Below are positions 7,572 to 16,146 of a DNA stretch of 64,000 nt, one piece after another (the first letter of the stretch is position 1; each line of letters starts with the position of its first letter). The DNA comes from Pseudomonas yamanorum (lineage in GTDB: Bacteria; Pseudomonadota; Gammaproteobacteria; Pseudomonadales; Pseudomonadaceae). The notes below the pieces were generated by a model. It searched no databases. It worked only from the letters and a program-made list of their open reading frames with translations, and was not told the DNA's origin. Made by a program: the position numbers and the translations under genes. The DNA is taken from positions 6,634,001 through 6,698,000 of the forward strand of contig NZ_LT629793.1 in the NCBI RefSeq assembly GCF_900105735.1. The letters are read 5' to 3'.

Positions 7572-8597
7572 ATGCTCGAACGCGCTAAACACTTTTCCAT
7601 CAAGCAACTGGCCACCCAGGCGGGCGTCAGCAAGGCGACGGTCGATCGCGTCTTGCATGAGCGCGGCAGCGTGCACGCCCAAACCCGGCGGCGTATCGAA
7701 CAGGCTCTGGATGAGCTGGAATCCCAGGAAAAAAATGGCCTGGCAGTAGGCCGGACCTTTCATGTCGATGTGATCATGCACACGCCCAAGCGCTTCAGTG
7801 CGGCGGTGCAGGCCGCCATCACCGCCCAACTGGGCAGCCTGGCACCGTTTCGTATCGCCCCGCGGTTTCATTTGTTCGAAGAAATCGAGCCTCAGGCGAT
7901 GCACGACCAATTGCTGCGCTGCCTCGAGACCGGCAGCCAGGGTGTGGTGCTCAAGGCCGCGGACGAGCCGGCGGTGAATCTGGCGGTCAAGCACCTGGCG
8001 GCCGCAGGTATTCCGGTGGTGACCCTGGTCACCGATCTGCCCCACAGCGAGCGCATCGGCTACGTAGGCATGGATAACCGCACCGCCGGACAAACCGCCG
8101 CGTACCTCCTTTCCCGCTGGCTGTCACCCCAACCCCAGGAAGTGGCGGTGGTGATTGGCAGCGAATTGTTCCGGGGCGAGGAGGAACGCGAAATGGGTTT
8201 TCGCATGTGGCTGCGCGGCCGTGCGACGCACCTGCGGGTACTGGATATCAGCGGTGGGTACGGCGTGTATGACCGAACGTTTGCCCGGGTCACCGAAGCG
8301 TTGAAGCAGCATCCCGAACTGAAGGCGGTGTACAGCGTCGGCGGTGGCAACCGCGCAATTGTCGACGCCTTCGCAGCTCTGGATCGCCCGTTGGACGTGT
8401 TTATTGCTCACGACCTCGACGAAGAGAATCGCCAACTGTTGGCTGAAGAAAAAGTCGCCGCGATTATCGATCACAACCTGCAGATCGATGCGCGCCATGT
8501 GTTCCTGCACATCCTGCAATTTCATCGGCTGTGGAAGGCTGGGCCGATTGCGCCGTCACAGGTACAGATCGTCACACCGTTCAACCTGCCGGACTGA
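7572..8597 (+). CDS. LacI-family transcriptional regulator
   Basis: A 341-residue regulator. The N-terminal LacI helix-turn-helix is FSIKQLATQAGVSKATVDRVLHERG (residues 8-32). A periplasmic-binding-protein-like sensor domain (type I) then follows through the C-terminus (TGSQGVVLKAADEP, GIPVVTLVTDLPHSERIGYVGMDN, AVYSVGGGNRAIVDAF, FIAHDLDEENRQLL). The sensor resembles those that bind sugars or polyols, in keeping with the neighbouring binding protein and IolG homologue. It is divergent from the SDR-dioxygenase-binding protein arm and 36 bp upstream of the IolG-like gene. No strong ribosome site is seen; only AGG lies about 10 bp upstream. Confidence 0.87.
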   Translation: MLERAKHFSIKQLATQAGVSKATVDRVLHERGSVHAQTRRRIEQALDELESQEKNGLAVGRTFHVDVIMHTPKRFSAAVQAAITAQLGSLAPFRIAPRFHLFEEIEPQAMHDQLLRCLETGSQGVVLKAADEPAVNLAVKHLAAAGIPVVTLVTDLPHSERIGYVGMDNRTAGQTAAYLLSRWLSPQPQEVAVVIGSELFRGEEEREMGFRMWLRGRATHLRVLDISGGYGVYDRTFARVTEALKQHPELKAVYSVGGGNRAIVDAFAALDRPLDVFIAHDLDEENRQLLAEEKVAAIIDHNLQIDARHVFLHILQFHRLWKAGPIAPSQVQIVTPFNLPD

Positions 8598-8633
8598 ATC
8601 TCCAAACCCAATAACAATCCCAGGAGTTCGACC

Positions 8634-9638
8634 ATGCTACGTATCGCTGTCCTTGGTGCAGGGCGCATCGCCAACATTCACGCGGCCAATGTCGCGGCCC
8701 ATCCTGATGCCACTCTGGTGGTGGTCGCCGACCCCTGGCGGGAGGGCGTCGATGGCTTGGCTGCGCAGCTGGGTTGCGAGGCGGCCTATGACTGCGCAGC
8801 AGTGCTAAGTCGGGACGATATCGACGCGGTGGTGATTGGCACACCCACCGACACTCATATCGATTTGCTGCTGGCGGCCGTGTCCCAGGGCAAGGCCGTG
8901 CTGTGCGAGAAGCCCATTGACCTGAATTTCGCCAAGGCGCGGGCGGCGGCGCAAGCTGTGGAGCGCGAGGGCGGCAAAGTAATGCTGGGCTTCAACCGCC
9001 GCTTCGATCCCGACACGCTGCGCCTGCGCCAGGCCATCGACGCGGGGCAAATTGGTGCTGTGCGGCAGGTGATCATCACCAGCCGTGACCCGGGGTTGGC
9101 GCCACGGGATTACCTGGCACATTCCGGCGGCATCCTGCGGGACATGACCATTCATGACTTCGACATGGCGCGGCACCTGCTGGGTGAAGAGCCCATCGAA
9201 GTCAGCGCGATAGCCAGCCGGCTGGTAGACCCGAGCCTGGCGCAGATTGACGACTTCGACAGCGTGATGGTGCTACTGCGCACCGCATCCGGGAAACAGT
9301 GCCATATCAACTGCTGTCGGGAGGCGGTCTACGGGTATGACCAGCGACTTGAGGTGTCCGGGGCCAATGGGGTGTTGCTCACGGATAACCATCGCCCCAG
9401 CACCTTGCGCCATTGGAACCACGAGCACACCGAGGCGTTGGAGCCGTTGCAGCATTTCTTCCTGGAACGTTATGCGGAGGCCTACCGCAATGAGTTGGGG
9501 CAGTTTATCCAGGCACTGAGCGCGGGGCGCGCGCTGCCCACCAACATGCGCGATGGGCTGTATGCGTTGCACTTGGCTGACTGTGCGCTGGAGTCCATCA
9601 AGACTGGGCGAATGGTTGAGGTCAATTACGCTATTTAA
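8634..9638 (+). CDS. iolG: Gfo/Idh/MocA-family dehydrogenase, inositol 2-dehydrogenase-like
   Basis: A 334-residue NAD-dependent sugar/polyol dehydrogenase. It shows the Rossmann motif GAGRIANIHAANV (8-20), the EKP motif (CEKPIDLNF, about 86-94) and the catalytic Asp/His segment GGILRDMTIHDFDMARHLLGE. Length and motifs fit IolG (myo-inositol 2-dehydrogenase), but no iolBCDE genes are adjacent, so this may be a paralogue for another inositol isomer or derivative. AGGAG precedes ATG 8634. It lies in the same transcript as the LacI gene and ends at a bidirectional hairpin. Confidence 0.8.
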   Translation: MLRIAVLGAGRIANIHAANVAAHPDATLVVVADPWREGVDGLAAQLGCEAAYDCAAVLSRDDIDAVVIGTPTDTHIDLLLAAVSQGKAVLCEKPIDLNFAKARAAAQAVEREGGKVMLGFNRRFDPDTLRLRQAIDAGQIGAVRQVIITSRDPGLAPRDYLAHSGGILRDMTIHDFDMARHLLGEEPIEVSAIASRLVDPSLAQIDDFDSVMVLLRTASGKQCHINCCREAVYGYDQRLEVSGANGVLLTDNHRPSTLRHWNHEHTEALEPLQHFFLERYAEAYRNELGQFIQALSAGRALPTNMRDGLYALHLADCALESIKTGRMVEVNYAI

Positions 9639-9643
9639 AGTGT

Positions 9644-9671
9644 TGCCGGAGCGGGCGTGCTCGCTCCGGCA
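9644..9671. terminator. Hairpin between convergent iolG-like and transsulfuration genes
   Basis: TGCCGGAGCG (9644-9653) pairs with CGCTCCGGCA (9662-9671) across an 8-base loop. It sits in the 42-bp gap between convergent stops, so it could end transcripts from both sides, although the following T-run is short. Confidence 0.55.
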
Positions 9672-9680
9672 GTTTGCGCG

Positions 9681-10847
9681 TTAGATTTTTGCCAACGCCT
9701 GCGCCAGATCCGCCCGCAGGTCTTCCACGTCCTCAACCCCCACCGATAACCGCACCAACCCATCACCAATCCCCAGCTGCGCCCGGGTCGCTGCCGGGAT
9801 GCTCGCATGGGTCATGATCGCCGGGTGCTCAATCAAACTTTCGACGCCCCCCAGACTTTCAGCCAACGCAAAGATCTTCACGTTTTCCAGGAAGCGTGTG
9901 GCGCCCGCCAGGTCGCTTTTCAGGTCTACCGAAATCATCCCGCCAAACCCACGCATCTGCCGGCGTGCCAGCTCATGCTGCGGGTGTGATGCCAGGCCTG
10001 GGTAATAAACCCGCGCCACTTGCGGCTGTTGCTCCAGCCATGTCGCCAGTTCCAGCGCATTGCTGCAATGGCGCTCCATGCGCAACGCCAATGTCTTCAC
10101 CCCACGCAGGGTCAGGAACGCATCAAACGGTCCGGCAATCGCACCCACGGAGTTTTGCAGGAAGCCCACGCGTTCGGCCAGTTCAGGATTCTGGCCCACC
10201 ACCGCAATGCCGCCGATCACATCCGAGTGGCCGTTGAGGTACTTGGTGGTGGAGTGCACCACGATGTCGAAACCCAACTCCAGCGGGCGCTGGATCCATG
10301 GGCTGGCGAAGGTGTTGTCTGCTACGCAGAGGATGCCCCGGGCCTTGCAGATGCGGGAGATGGCGCTGAGGTCGGTCAGGCTCAGCAGCGGGTTGCTCGG
10401 GGTTTCGACCCAGACCATCCGGGTGTCGTCCTGCAACGCGGCTTCGAAAGCCGACAGGTCGGTCAGGTCGACGAAGCTGAAGCGATGCCCGGCGCTGCGT
10501 TGGCGCACTTTGTCGAAGAGACGGAAGGTGCCGCCGTACAAGTCATTGCCGGAGACCACGTGGGAACCGGCGTCGAGCAGTTCCAGCACGGTGGAAATCG
10601 CCGCCAGCCCCGAGGCAAACGCGAAGGCCTGGGTGCCGCCTTCCAGGTCGGCCACGCAGCGTTCCAGGGCGAAGCGCGTCGGGTTGTGGGAACGCCCGTA
10701 GTCGAAGCCTTTGTGAACACCGGGGCTTTCCTGCAGGTAGGTGGAGTTGGCGTAGATCGGCGGCATCAGCGCCCCGGTGGTCGGGTCCGGGGATTGCCCG
10801 GCATGGATCACGCGGGTGGCGAAGGCGCTTTTATCGTGCTGGGTCAT
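9681..10847 (-). CDS. PLP-dependent cystathionine gamma-lyase/gamma-synthase family enzyme
   Basis: A 388-residue Cys/Met metabolism PLP enzyme. Visible motifs are the cofactor phosphate site YGRSHNPTR, substrate-loop residues, and the PLP lysine K202 in HSTTKYLNGHSD. Its start overlaps the stop of the cystathionine beta-synthase gene by 4 bp (10844-10847). That pairing points to the gamma-lyase step of reverse transsulfuration (cystathionine to cysteine, 2-oxobutyrate and ammonia). A gamma-synthase activity cannot be excluded from sequence alone. An open frame continues upstream to 11360 on the same strand but overlaps the cystathionine beta-synthase gene and is not coding. Confidence 0.88.
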   Translation of the reverse strand: MTQHDKSAFATRVIHAGQSPDPTTGALMPPIYANSTYLQESPGVHKGFDYGRSHNPTRFALERCVADLEGGTQAFAFASGLAAISTVLELLDAGSHVVSGNDLYGGTFRLFDKVRQRSAGHRFSFVDLTDLSAFEAALQDDTRMVWVETPSNPLLSLTDLSAISRICKARGILCVADNTFASPWIQRPLELGFDIVVHSTTKYLNGHSDVIGGIAVVGQNPELAERVGFLQNSVGAIAGPFDAFLTLRGVKTLALRMERHCSNALELATWLEQQPQVARVYYPGLASHPQHELARRQMRGFGGMISVDLKSDLAGATRFLENVKIFALAESLGGVESLIEHPAIMTHASIPAATRAQLGIGDGLVRLSVGVEDVEDLRADLAQALAKI

Positions 10848-12220
10848 GCAAGGGATCTCCGTAAGTGATTGAGCAGGTCGACGCGGGTGATCAGGCCGTA
10901 AAAGCCCGAGGCGTCGGCAATGATTGCCACCAGTCCGCGATCCAGTTCGGCCTGCAATTGCGCAAGGCTGGCGCTGGGCGCAAGGGTGTGAAGAGCATTG
11001 GTCATGGCGCTGGCCACGGTCATGGAAAAATGCGCGGCGTTCTGATGCAGGCCGAGCAATACGTCCGACTCGTCGAGCACCCCCACCAGTTTTTGGCCGT
11101 CCACCAGCACCGGTAATTGCGACACGTCCGCCAGGCGCATGCGCTGGAAGGCGGTGAGCAGGCTGTCGTCGGGGCCGACGCTGATCACCCGGCCGTCCTC
11201 GAAACGGCGGGCGATCAGGTCGCGCAGGTCTCCGTAGTGTTTGTATTGGAGCAGGCCGGCATCGTTCATCCATTGGTCGTTGTAGACCTTGGACAGGTAG
11301 CGCGTGCCGGTGTCGCAGACGAAGGTGACGACGCGCTTGGGCTCGGTCTGTTCGCGGCAATAGCGCAGGGCGGCGGCGAGCAGGGTACCGGTGGAAGAGC
11401 CGCCGAGAATGCCTTCGGCCCGCAGCAGCTGGCGGGCGTGGTCGAAGCTTTCTTCGTCGCTGATGGAGTAGGCGTGGCGCACGCTGGAGAGGTCGGCGAT
11501 GGAGGGGATGAAGTCTTCACCGATGCCTTCCACGGCCCACGAGCCGGGTTCGATCATGGTACCGCTGCGGCTGTATTCCGCCATCACCGAGCCGACCGGG
11601 TCGGCCAGCACCATGGCCAGGTCGGGTTGTACGCGCTTGAAGAAACGGGTCAGGCCGGTGAGGGTGCCGGCCGAGCCGACGCCGACCACGATGGCGTCGA
11701 GGTCATGCTGGGTCTGGGCCCAGATTTCCGGCGCAGTGCTGGTCTCGTGGGCCAGGGGATTGGCCGGGTTGTTGAACTGGTCGGCGAAGAACGAATCGGG
11801 AATGTCCTTGGCCAGCCGTGCCGCCACGTCCTGGTAATACTCGGGGTGGCCTTTGCCGACGTCGGAGCGGGTGATGTGCACCTCGGCGCCCATGGCTTTC
11901 AGGTGCAAGACCTTTTCGGTGGACATCTTGTCCGGCACCACCAACACCACCCGGTAACCTTTGGCGCGGCCCACCAGCGCCAGGCCGAGGCCGGTATTGC
12001 CGGCGGTGGCTTCGATGATGGTGCCACCGGGGCGAAGGCGGCCGTCGCGTTCGGCGGCGTCGATCATGGCCAGGCCGATGCGGTCCTTGATGGAGCCGCC
12101 GGGGTTCTGGGATTCAAGCTTGAGGAACAGCGTGCACGGGCCGGTATCGAAGCGGCTGACCCGCACCAGCGGGGTGTTGCCGATCAGTTCGAGCACGGCT
12201 GGGCGGGAAGCGGTGGGCAT
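10844..12220 (-). CDS. cbs: Cystathionine beta-synthase
   Basis: A 458-residue enzyme condensing serine and homocysteine to cystathionine. The fold-type II PLP domain carries GNTPLVR (14-20), K45 in NPGGSIKDRIG, EATAGNTGLGLA (cofactor asparagine loop) and GVGSAGTLTG. The C-terminal third contains two CBS domains (about 335-395 and 400-458), as in regulated cystathionine beta-synthases rather than CysK/CysM. AGGTG precedes ATG 12220. It is the first gene of a two-gene operon with the gamma-lyase-type enzyme, giving a complete homocysteine-to-cysteine route. Confidence 0.92.
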   Translation of the reverse strand: MPTASRPAVLELIGNTPLVRVSRFDTGPCTLFLKLESQNPGGSIKDRIGLAMIDAAERDGRLRPGGTIIEATAGNTGLGLALVGRAKGYRVVLVVPDKMSTEKVLHLKAMGAEVHITRSDVGKGHPEYYQDVAARLAKDIPDSFFADQFNNPANPLAHETSTAPEIWAQTQHDLDAIVVGVGSAGTLTGLTRFFKRVQPDLAMVLADPVGSVMAEYSRSGTMIEPGSWAVEGIGEDFIPSIADLSSVRHAYSISDEESFDHARQLLRAEGILGGSSTGTLLAAALRYCREQTEPKRVVTFVCDTGTRYLSKVYNDQWMNDAGLLQYKHYGDLRDLIARRFEDGRVISVGPDDSLLTAFQRMRLADVSQLPVLVDGQKLVGVLDESDVLLGLHQNAAHFSMTVASAMTNALHTLAPSASLAQLQAELDRGLVAIIADASGFYGLITRVDLLNHLRRSLA

Positions 12221-12460
12221 GTCGTCACCTGCTACGGAAAGGGCGTATGGGATGGACAGCAGCGTCTACAGCATGGTTTCGAACATAGGCCGGTATCGAC
12301 CCGCTCGCAACCGGGCGGCCGCCTGAATGTCTTTTTTTGGCGCATTGCTGCTTCATCACGGAGCACGGTTGAGGGCGGCTAATTCGCCGGTTTTCTGCCA
12401 GCGCCACGTATTCATTGGCTTGCAGCTGATTGGCCCAGCGATTGCTAAAAGAAATCCAAA

Positions 12461-12472
12461 CTTGGATACAAG
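12461..12472. promoter_or_regulatory. Palindrome CTTGGATACAAG abutting the atzF start
   Basis: This 12-bp palindrome (CTTG-GATA-CAAG) resembles operators of FCD-type GntR regulators (TTGTATACAA-like). It touches the first candidate start codon of atzF. The GntR gene just downstream of atzF is the natural candidate regulator. The rest of the 252-bp gap 12221-12472 shows nothing else. Confidence 0.45.
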
Positions 12473-14284
12473 ATGGAATCCTCAATGCGCAACGAACAAC
12501 TTGGCTGGACCCTTGGCGAATGGCAGGCCGCTTACCGCAGCCAAGCGCTGACCCCCGACATCCTGTTGACCCTGGCGGGCACGCTTCCCGCCGACGACAA
12601 CGCCTGGATCAGCCGGGTACAACCGCAGCAGTTGCGTGACCAGTTGGCGCAACTGGCCGAGCGGCTTGTGGCGGTCGACGGCGATATCGACAAGTTGCCG
12701 TTGTATGGCGTGCCGTTTGCCATCAAGGACAACATCGATGCGGCAGGTTGGGAGACCACGGCGGCGTGTCCTGAGTTTGCCTATACGGCCAAGGCGGATG
12801 CATCAGTGGTGGCCCGGCTGCGGGCGGCCGGGGCGATCTTGATGGGCAAGACCAACCTGGATCAGTTCGCCACTGGCCTGGTGGGTACACGCTCGCCCTA
12901 CGGCGCGGTGGGTAACAGCTTCAACCCGGACTATGTCAGCGGCGGTTCCAGCTCGGGCTCTGCGTCGGTGGTTGCCCGTGGCCTGGTAGCGTTCTCCCTG
13001 GGCACCGACACCGCCGGCTCCGGGCGGGTACCGGCGGGCTTCAACAATATCGTCGGGCTGAAACCGACCAAAGGTCGACTGTCCAACACCGGGTTGGTGC
13101 CGGCCTGTCGCACCGTGGACTGTATTTCGGTGTTTGCGCTGACCGTTGAAGATGCCGAGACGGTTGCGGGCGTCGCTGCGGCTTACGACGGGAACGACGC
13201 TTATTCACGCATCAATCCCAACACCGCGCCGGTAGCGGTGGGGGCCACGATCAAACTGGCGGTGCCGGCCAGCCTGGAGTTTTTTGGCGACGCACAGAAC
13301 CAGGCCGTGTTCGAACAGGCGCTGCTCAGGTTTCGATCCCTCGGGGCCGAGATCACGGCGGTGGATTTCAGCCCGTTCCAGCAACTCGCCGAGCAGCTCT
13401 ATTACGGCTCCTGGGTTGCGGAGCGCACGGTGGCATTGGAAGGCATGCTCGCCAGCAACGCCGAAGCGATCAACCCGGTGGTGCGTGGCATCGTTGAAAA
13501 CGGCCACAAGTACAGCGCCTGCGATGCCTATAAAGCCGAATACCTGCGCGCCGAACTGAGCCGCCGCATCAACGACACCCTGGCCGGTTTCGACGCCTTG
13601 CTGGTGCCGACCTCGCCGACGATTCGTACCCTGGCGGAAATGGCCTTGGAGCCGGTGCTCTACAACTCGCAGTTTGGTTTCTACACCAACTTCACCAACC
13701 TGGCCGATCTCTCGGCACTGGCCGTGCCCGCCGGGCTGCGCAGCGATGGCCTGCCGTGCGGCATCACCCTGATTGCGCCTGCCTGGCACGACGCCGCCCT
13801 GGCGCATCTGGGTAAGCGTTGGCAGGCCGGCCTCGATCTGTCGCTGGGAGCTACCGAACGCCACCTGCCACAACCGGCCCCTGCACGGCAGGCTCCGGGC
13901 AGCGTGCGGGTGGCGGTGGTGGGCGCGCACCTCACCGGGATGCCGCTGAATTTCCAACTGACCAGCCGCAACGCCGTGCTGGTGGAGCAAACCCTGACGG
14001 CGAGCCAATACCGCTTGCATGCGCTGCCTGGCACGGTTCCGCCCAAGCCGGGGCTGGTCAAGGATGATTCGGGCCGCTCGATCATCGTTGAACTGTGGGA
14101 CATGCCGATCGCCCGCTTTGGCGAGTTCGTCGCGGAGATTCCGGCGCCGCTGGGTATCGGCAACCTGACCCTGGCGGACGGGCGCAGTGTGAAAGGGTTT
14201 ATCTGCGAGCCCTGGGCCCTGGCAGGCGCCACCGACATCACCGAATTCGGTGGCTGGCGCGCCTACATGGCGAGCAGGAAATAG
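12473..14284 (+). CDS. atzF: Allophanate hydrolase
   Basis: A 603-residue enzyme that splits allophanate to CO2 and ammonia. The amidase-signature domain has Lys85 (FAIKDN), a cis-Ser in GGSSSGSA (157-164) and nucleophile Ser183 (GTDTAGSGR). The extra C-terminal domain of allophanate hydrolases follows from about residue 470 (VAVVGAHLTGMPLN ... WELP-like LPGTVPPKPGL ... GGWRAYM). No urea or guanidine carboxylase gene lies beside it, so the allophanate source must be encoded elsewhere. The start is ATG 12473 or ATG 12485; the latter has a GGAA upstream and leaves room for the operator palindrome. The GntR gene follows after 2 bp. Confidence 0.92.
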   Translation: MESSMRNEQLGWTLGEWQAAYRSQALTPDILLTLAGTLPADDNAWISRVQPQQLRDQLAQLAERLVAVDGDIDKLPLYGVPFAIKDNIDAAGWETTAACPEFAYTAKADASVVARLRAAGAILMGKTNLDQFATGLVGTRSPYGAVGNSFNPDYVSGGSSSGSASVVARGLVAFSLGTDTAGSGRVPAGFNNIVGLKPTKGRLSNTGLVPACRTVDCISVFALTVEDAETVAGVAAAYDGNDAYSRINPNTAPVAVGATIKLAVPASLEFFGDAQNQAVFEQALLRFRSLGAEITAVDFSPFQQLAEQLYYGSWVAERTVALEGMLASNAEAINPVVRGIVENGHKYSACDAYKAEYLRAELSRRINDTLAGFDALLVPTSPTIRTLAEMALEPVLYNSQFGFYTNFTNLADLSALAVPAGLRSDGLPCGITLIAPAWHDAALAHLGKRWQAGLDLSLGATERHLPQPAPARQAPGSVRVAVVGAHLTGMPLNFQLTSRNAVLVEQTLTASQYRLHALPGTVPPKPGLVKDDSGRSIIVELWDMPIARFGEFVAEIPAPLGIGNLTLADGRSVKGFICEPWALAGATDITEFGGWRAYMASRK

Positions 14285-14286
14285 GC

Positions 14287-14973
14287 ATGCAGCTCTCAAC
14301 CACGAGAAAACCCAGCGAACGCCCGGACAGCCTGGCAGAGCGGGTCTACCAGCAGTTGAAGGACGACATCTTCGACTTTCGCTTGTTACCGGGTGATCGC
14401 TTCAGCGAAGGCGACGTGGCCGAACGCATGCAGGCCAGCCGCACGCCGGTGCGCCAGGCGCTGTATCGTCTGGAGCGGGAAGGGCACCTGGAGGTGTTCT
14501 TCAGGAGCGGCTGGCAGGTGCGGCCGTTCGACTTCAACTATTTCGAAGAGCTTTACGACGTTCGGATCGTGCTGGAGTTGGCCGCCGTCAATCGCTTGTG
14601 TGGCATGGCGGAGCAGGGGCTTGAAGGGCTTGGGGCGATTTGGCAGGTCGACGAAAGTGCGCGGCTGGATGACGCCCAGATCGTCTCGGCGCTGGATGAG
14701 GCGTTCCACTGCGGGCTGGTGCAGGCCACGGGCAACGCTGAAATGGCGCGCATGCATTACGAGATTACCGAGAAAATCCGCATCATTCGGCGGCTGGATT
14801 TCACTCAGCAAGCGCGTATTGCAGCGACCTATGAGGAGCACGGAAGCATCCTCGATGCGATCCTGCGACGGCAAAGCGATCAGGCGCAGCAACTGCTCAA
14901 GACTCACATTGAGGTGAGCAAGCAGGAGGTGCGCAAGATCACGTTGCATCGGTTGGCGGTGGCGAGAGGATAA
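14287..14973 (+). CDS. GntR-family regulator, FCD subfamily
   Basis: A 228-residue regulator. The winged helix is DSLAERVYQQLKDDIFDFRLLPGDRFSEGDVAERMQASRTPVRQALYRLEREG (about 13-65). An FCD all-helical ligand domain follows (YDVRIVLELAAVNRL ... DEAFHCGLVQATGN ... HGSILDAILRRQSDQAQQLLKTHI). Starting 2 bp after atzF, it is surely co-transcribed with it and probably autoregulates through the palindrome at 12461. The effector may be a urea or pyrimidine breakdown product; this is inference. Confidence 0.88.
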   Translation: MQLSTTRKPSERPDSLAERVYQQLKDDIFDFRLLPGDRFSEGDVAERMQASRTPVRQALYRLEREGHLEVFFRSGWQVRPFDFNYFEELYDVRIVLELAAVNRLCGMAEQGLEGLGAIWQVDESARLDDAQIVSALDEAFHCGLVQATGNAEMARMHYEITEKIRIIRRLDFTQQARIAATYEEHGSILDAILRRQSDQAQQLLKTHIEVSKQEVRKITLHRLAVARG

Positions 14974-14990
14974 GCAGCCCTCGCCACAGG

Positions 14991-15854
14991 TTATTCCCGC
15001 GCGGCTAATACGTGTTGCAACCGGCTTTTCAGCGCCTCACTCGCCCTCAACATCGGCGCCCGCAACTCACTGCCGATCAAGCCTTCCATCGCCAGTGCCG
15101 CCTTCACCGGCGCGGGGTTGGGCTCCACGAACATTGTGTGAATCAACGGCAGCAAGCCGAAAAACGTCTCACGAGCCGCCAGCAACTGGTGATCGCGAAC
15201 CTGCCGATGCAGCGTCACAAAATCCTCGGTCCGCACATGCGCCGACGCGGCAATCGCCCCGGTCGCTCCCAGGCACAGTGCGTTGAATATCTGCACATCC
15301 TCGCCACACAACACATCAACCTTCCCACTGGCCAGCAACGCCAAGGTGCTGGCCAGGTTGCCGCCGCAATCCTTGATCGCGACGATTCGTTCATGGGCAA
15401 CGATGTTCAGCAGCGTCGCCTGTTCGAAGGCTATACCGGTGCGATAGGGGATGTCATACAGAATGATCGGCACGCTGGACGCATCGGCCACAGTGCGGAA
15501 GAACGCCTCGAGGCCCGCCTGGGACGGGCGGATGTAGCTCGGCGGCGGCACCAGCAAACCGGCCACCGGGCGCTTCAGGATTTCGGCCTGGAACTGCAAC
15601 AGCTCAATCTGGTTATACCCCGCCAGGCCCATCACCACCTGCTGCGGCGGTACGAGTTCCAGGACGGCATCCAGCATCGCCAACTGCTCCTGGCGGCTCA
15701 GCGAGGCGGCTTCGCCGGTGGTGGTGCAGACCATGATCCCGGCCACGCCTTTTTCCAGCAGATGGCAGACCAGGCGGCGCAAGCCAATGAAGTCGATGGC
15801 GCCGTTATGAAACGGTGTAACGACGGGAACCCAGATACCTTGAAACGATGACAT
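14991..15854 (-). CDS. Dihydrodipicolinate synthase (DapA) family aldolase
   Basis: A 287-residue class I aldolase of the DapA/NAL family. It has the TTG motif (CTTTGEAASLS), the tyrosine and arginine segment ILYDIPYRTG, and the Schiff-base lysine in IVAIKDCGGN. These fit 4-hydroxy-tetrahydrodipicolinate synthase, and it may be one of the DapA paralogues common in pseudomonads; some family members act on other 2-keto acids. AGGAG precedes ATG 15854. It is a single gene, convergent with the atzF-gntR unit. Confidence 0.85.
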   Translation of the reverse strand: MSSFQGIWVPVVTPFHNGAIDFIGLRRLVCHLLEKGVAGIMVCTTTGEAASLSRQEQLAMLDAVLELVPPQQVVMGLAGYNQIELLQFQAEILKRPVAGLLVPPPSYIRPSQAGLEAFFRTVADASSVPIILYDIPYRTGIAFEQATLLNIVAHERIVAIKDCGGNLASTLALLASGKVDVLCGEDVQIFNALCLGATGAIAASAHVRTEDFVTLHRQVRDHQLLAARETFFGLLPLIHTMFVEPNPAPVKAALAMEGLIGSELRAPMLRASEALKSRLQHVLAARE

Positions 15855-15939
15855 GCGCTTTCTCCTGATGGTTGACCGATTTCGTCACCGTCAGAAGGGC
15901 AGAGGGAAGTAAGCAAGAGGAGGGGGCCTTCGCGCTCAA

Positions 15940-15966
15940 TGTCCTGTCAGCTCATCTGACGGGACA
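15940..15966. promoter_or_regulatory. 11-bp stem hairpin upstream of the DapA-like gene
   Basis: TGTCCTGTCAG (15940-15950) pairs with CTGACGGGACA (15956-15966), with one G-U pair and a 5-base loop. It lies 86-112 bp upstream of the minus-strand DapA-like gene in the 292-bp gap 15855-16146. There is no T-tract, so it is more likely an operator or leader structure than a terminator. Confidence 0.35.
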
Positions 15967-16083
15967 GCGCGCCCCGGTCACATGAGCGACTGTTTCTTCG
16001 ATTTGAGGGCGTGCGCAACGCAACCTTGCGCCTTGGCAATCAAGCCAATGACGGAAAAGTTGAAGGTCGTTGCAGACATTGAG

Positions 16084-16134
16084 GACACACCCTGAAGAAG
16101 ACGCTCATCTTTATGGATTACTACAGGGTGTGTC
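16084..16134. repeat. Perfect 11-bp inverted repeat GACACACCCTG/CAGGGTGTGTC
   Basis: The arms at 16084-16094 and 16124-16134 are separated by 29 bp, just beyond the stop of the minus-strand esterase gene. It could be the ends of a small repeat element or an RNA stem; no T-run supports a terminator. Confidence 0.4.
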
Positions 16135-16146
16135 AACTCGCAGCGA

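Noticed and set aside
10848..11360. N-terminal extension of the cystathionine gamma-lyase-type gene
   Set aside because: It overlaps the cystathionine beta-synthase gene in another frame and is Arg/Pro-rich; the ATG at 10847 gives the proper family N-terminus.
11117..12382. A 421-codon plus-strand open frame over cystathionine beta-synthase
   Set aside because: Antisense shadow rich in Gly/Ala/His; the opposite strand is a clear enzyme gene.
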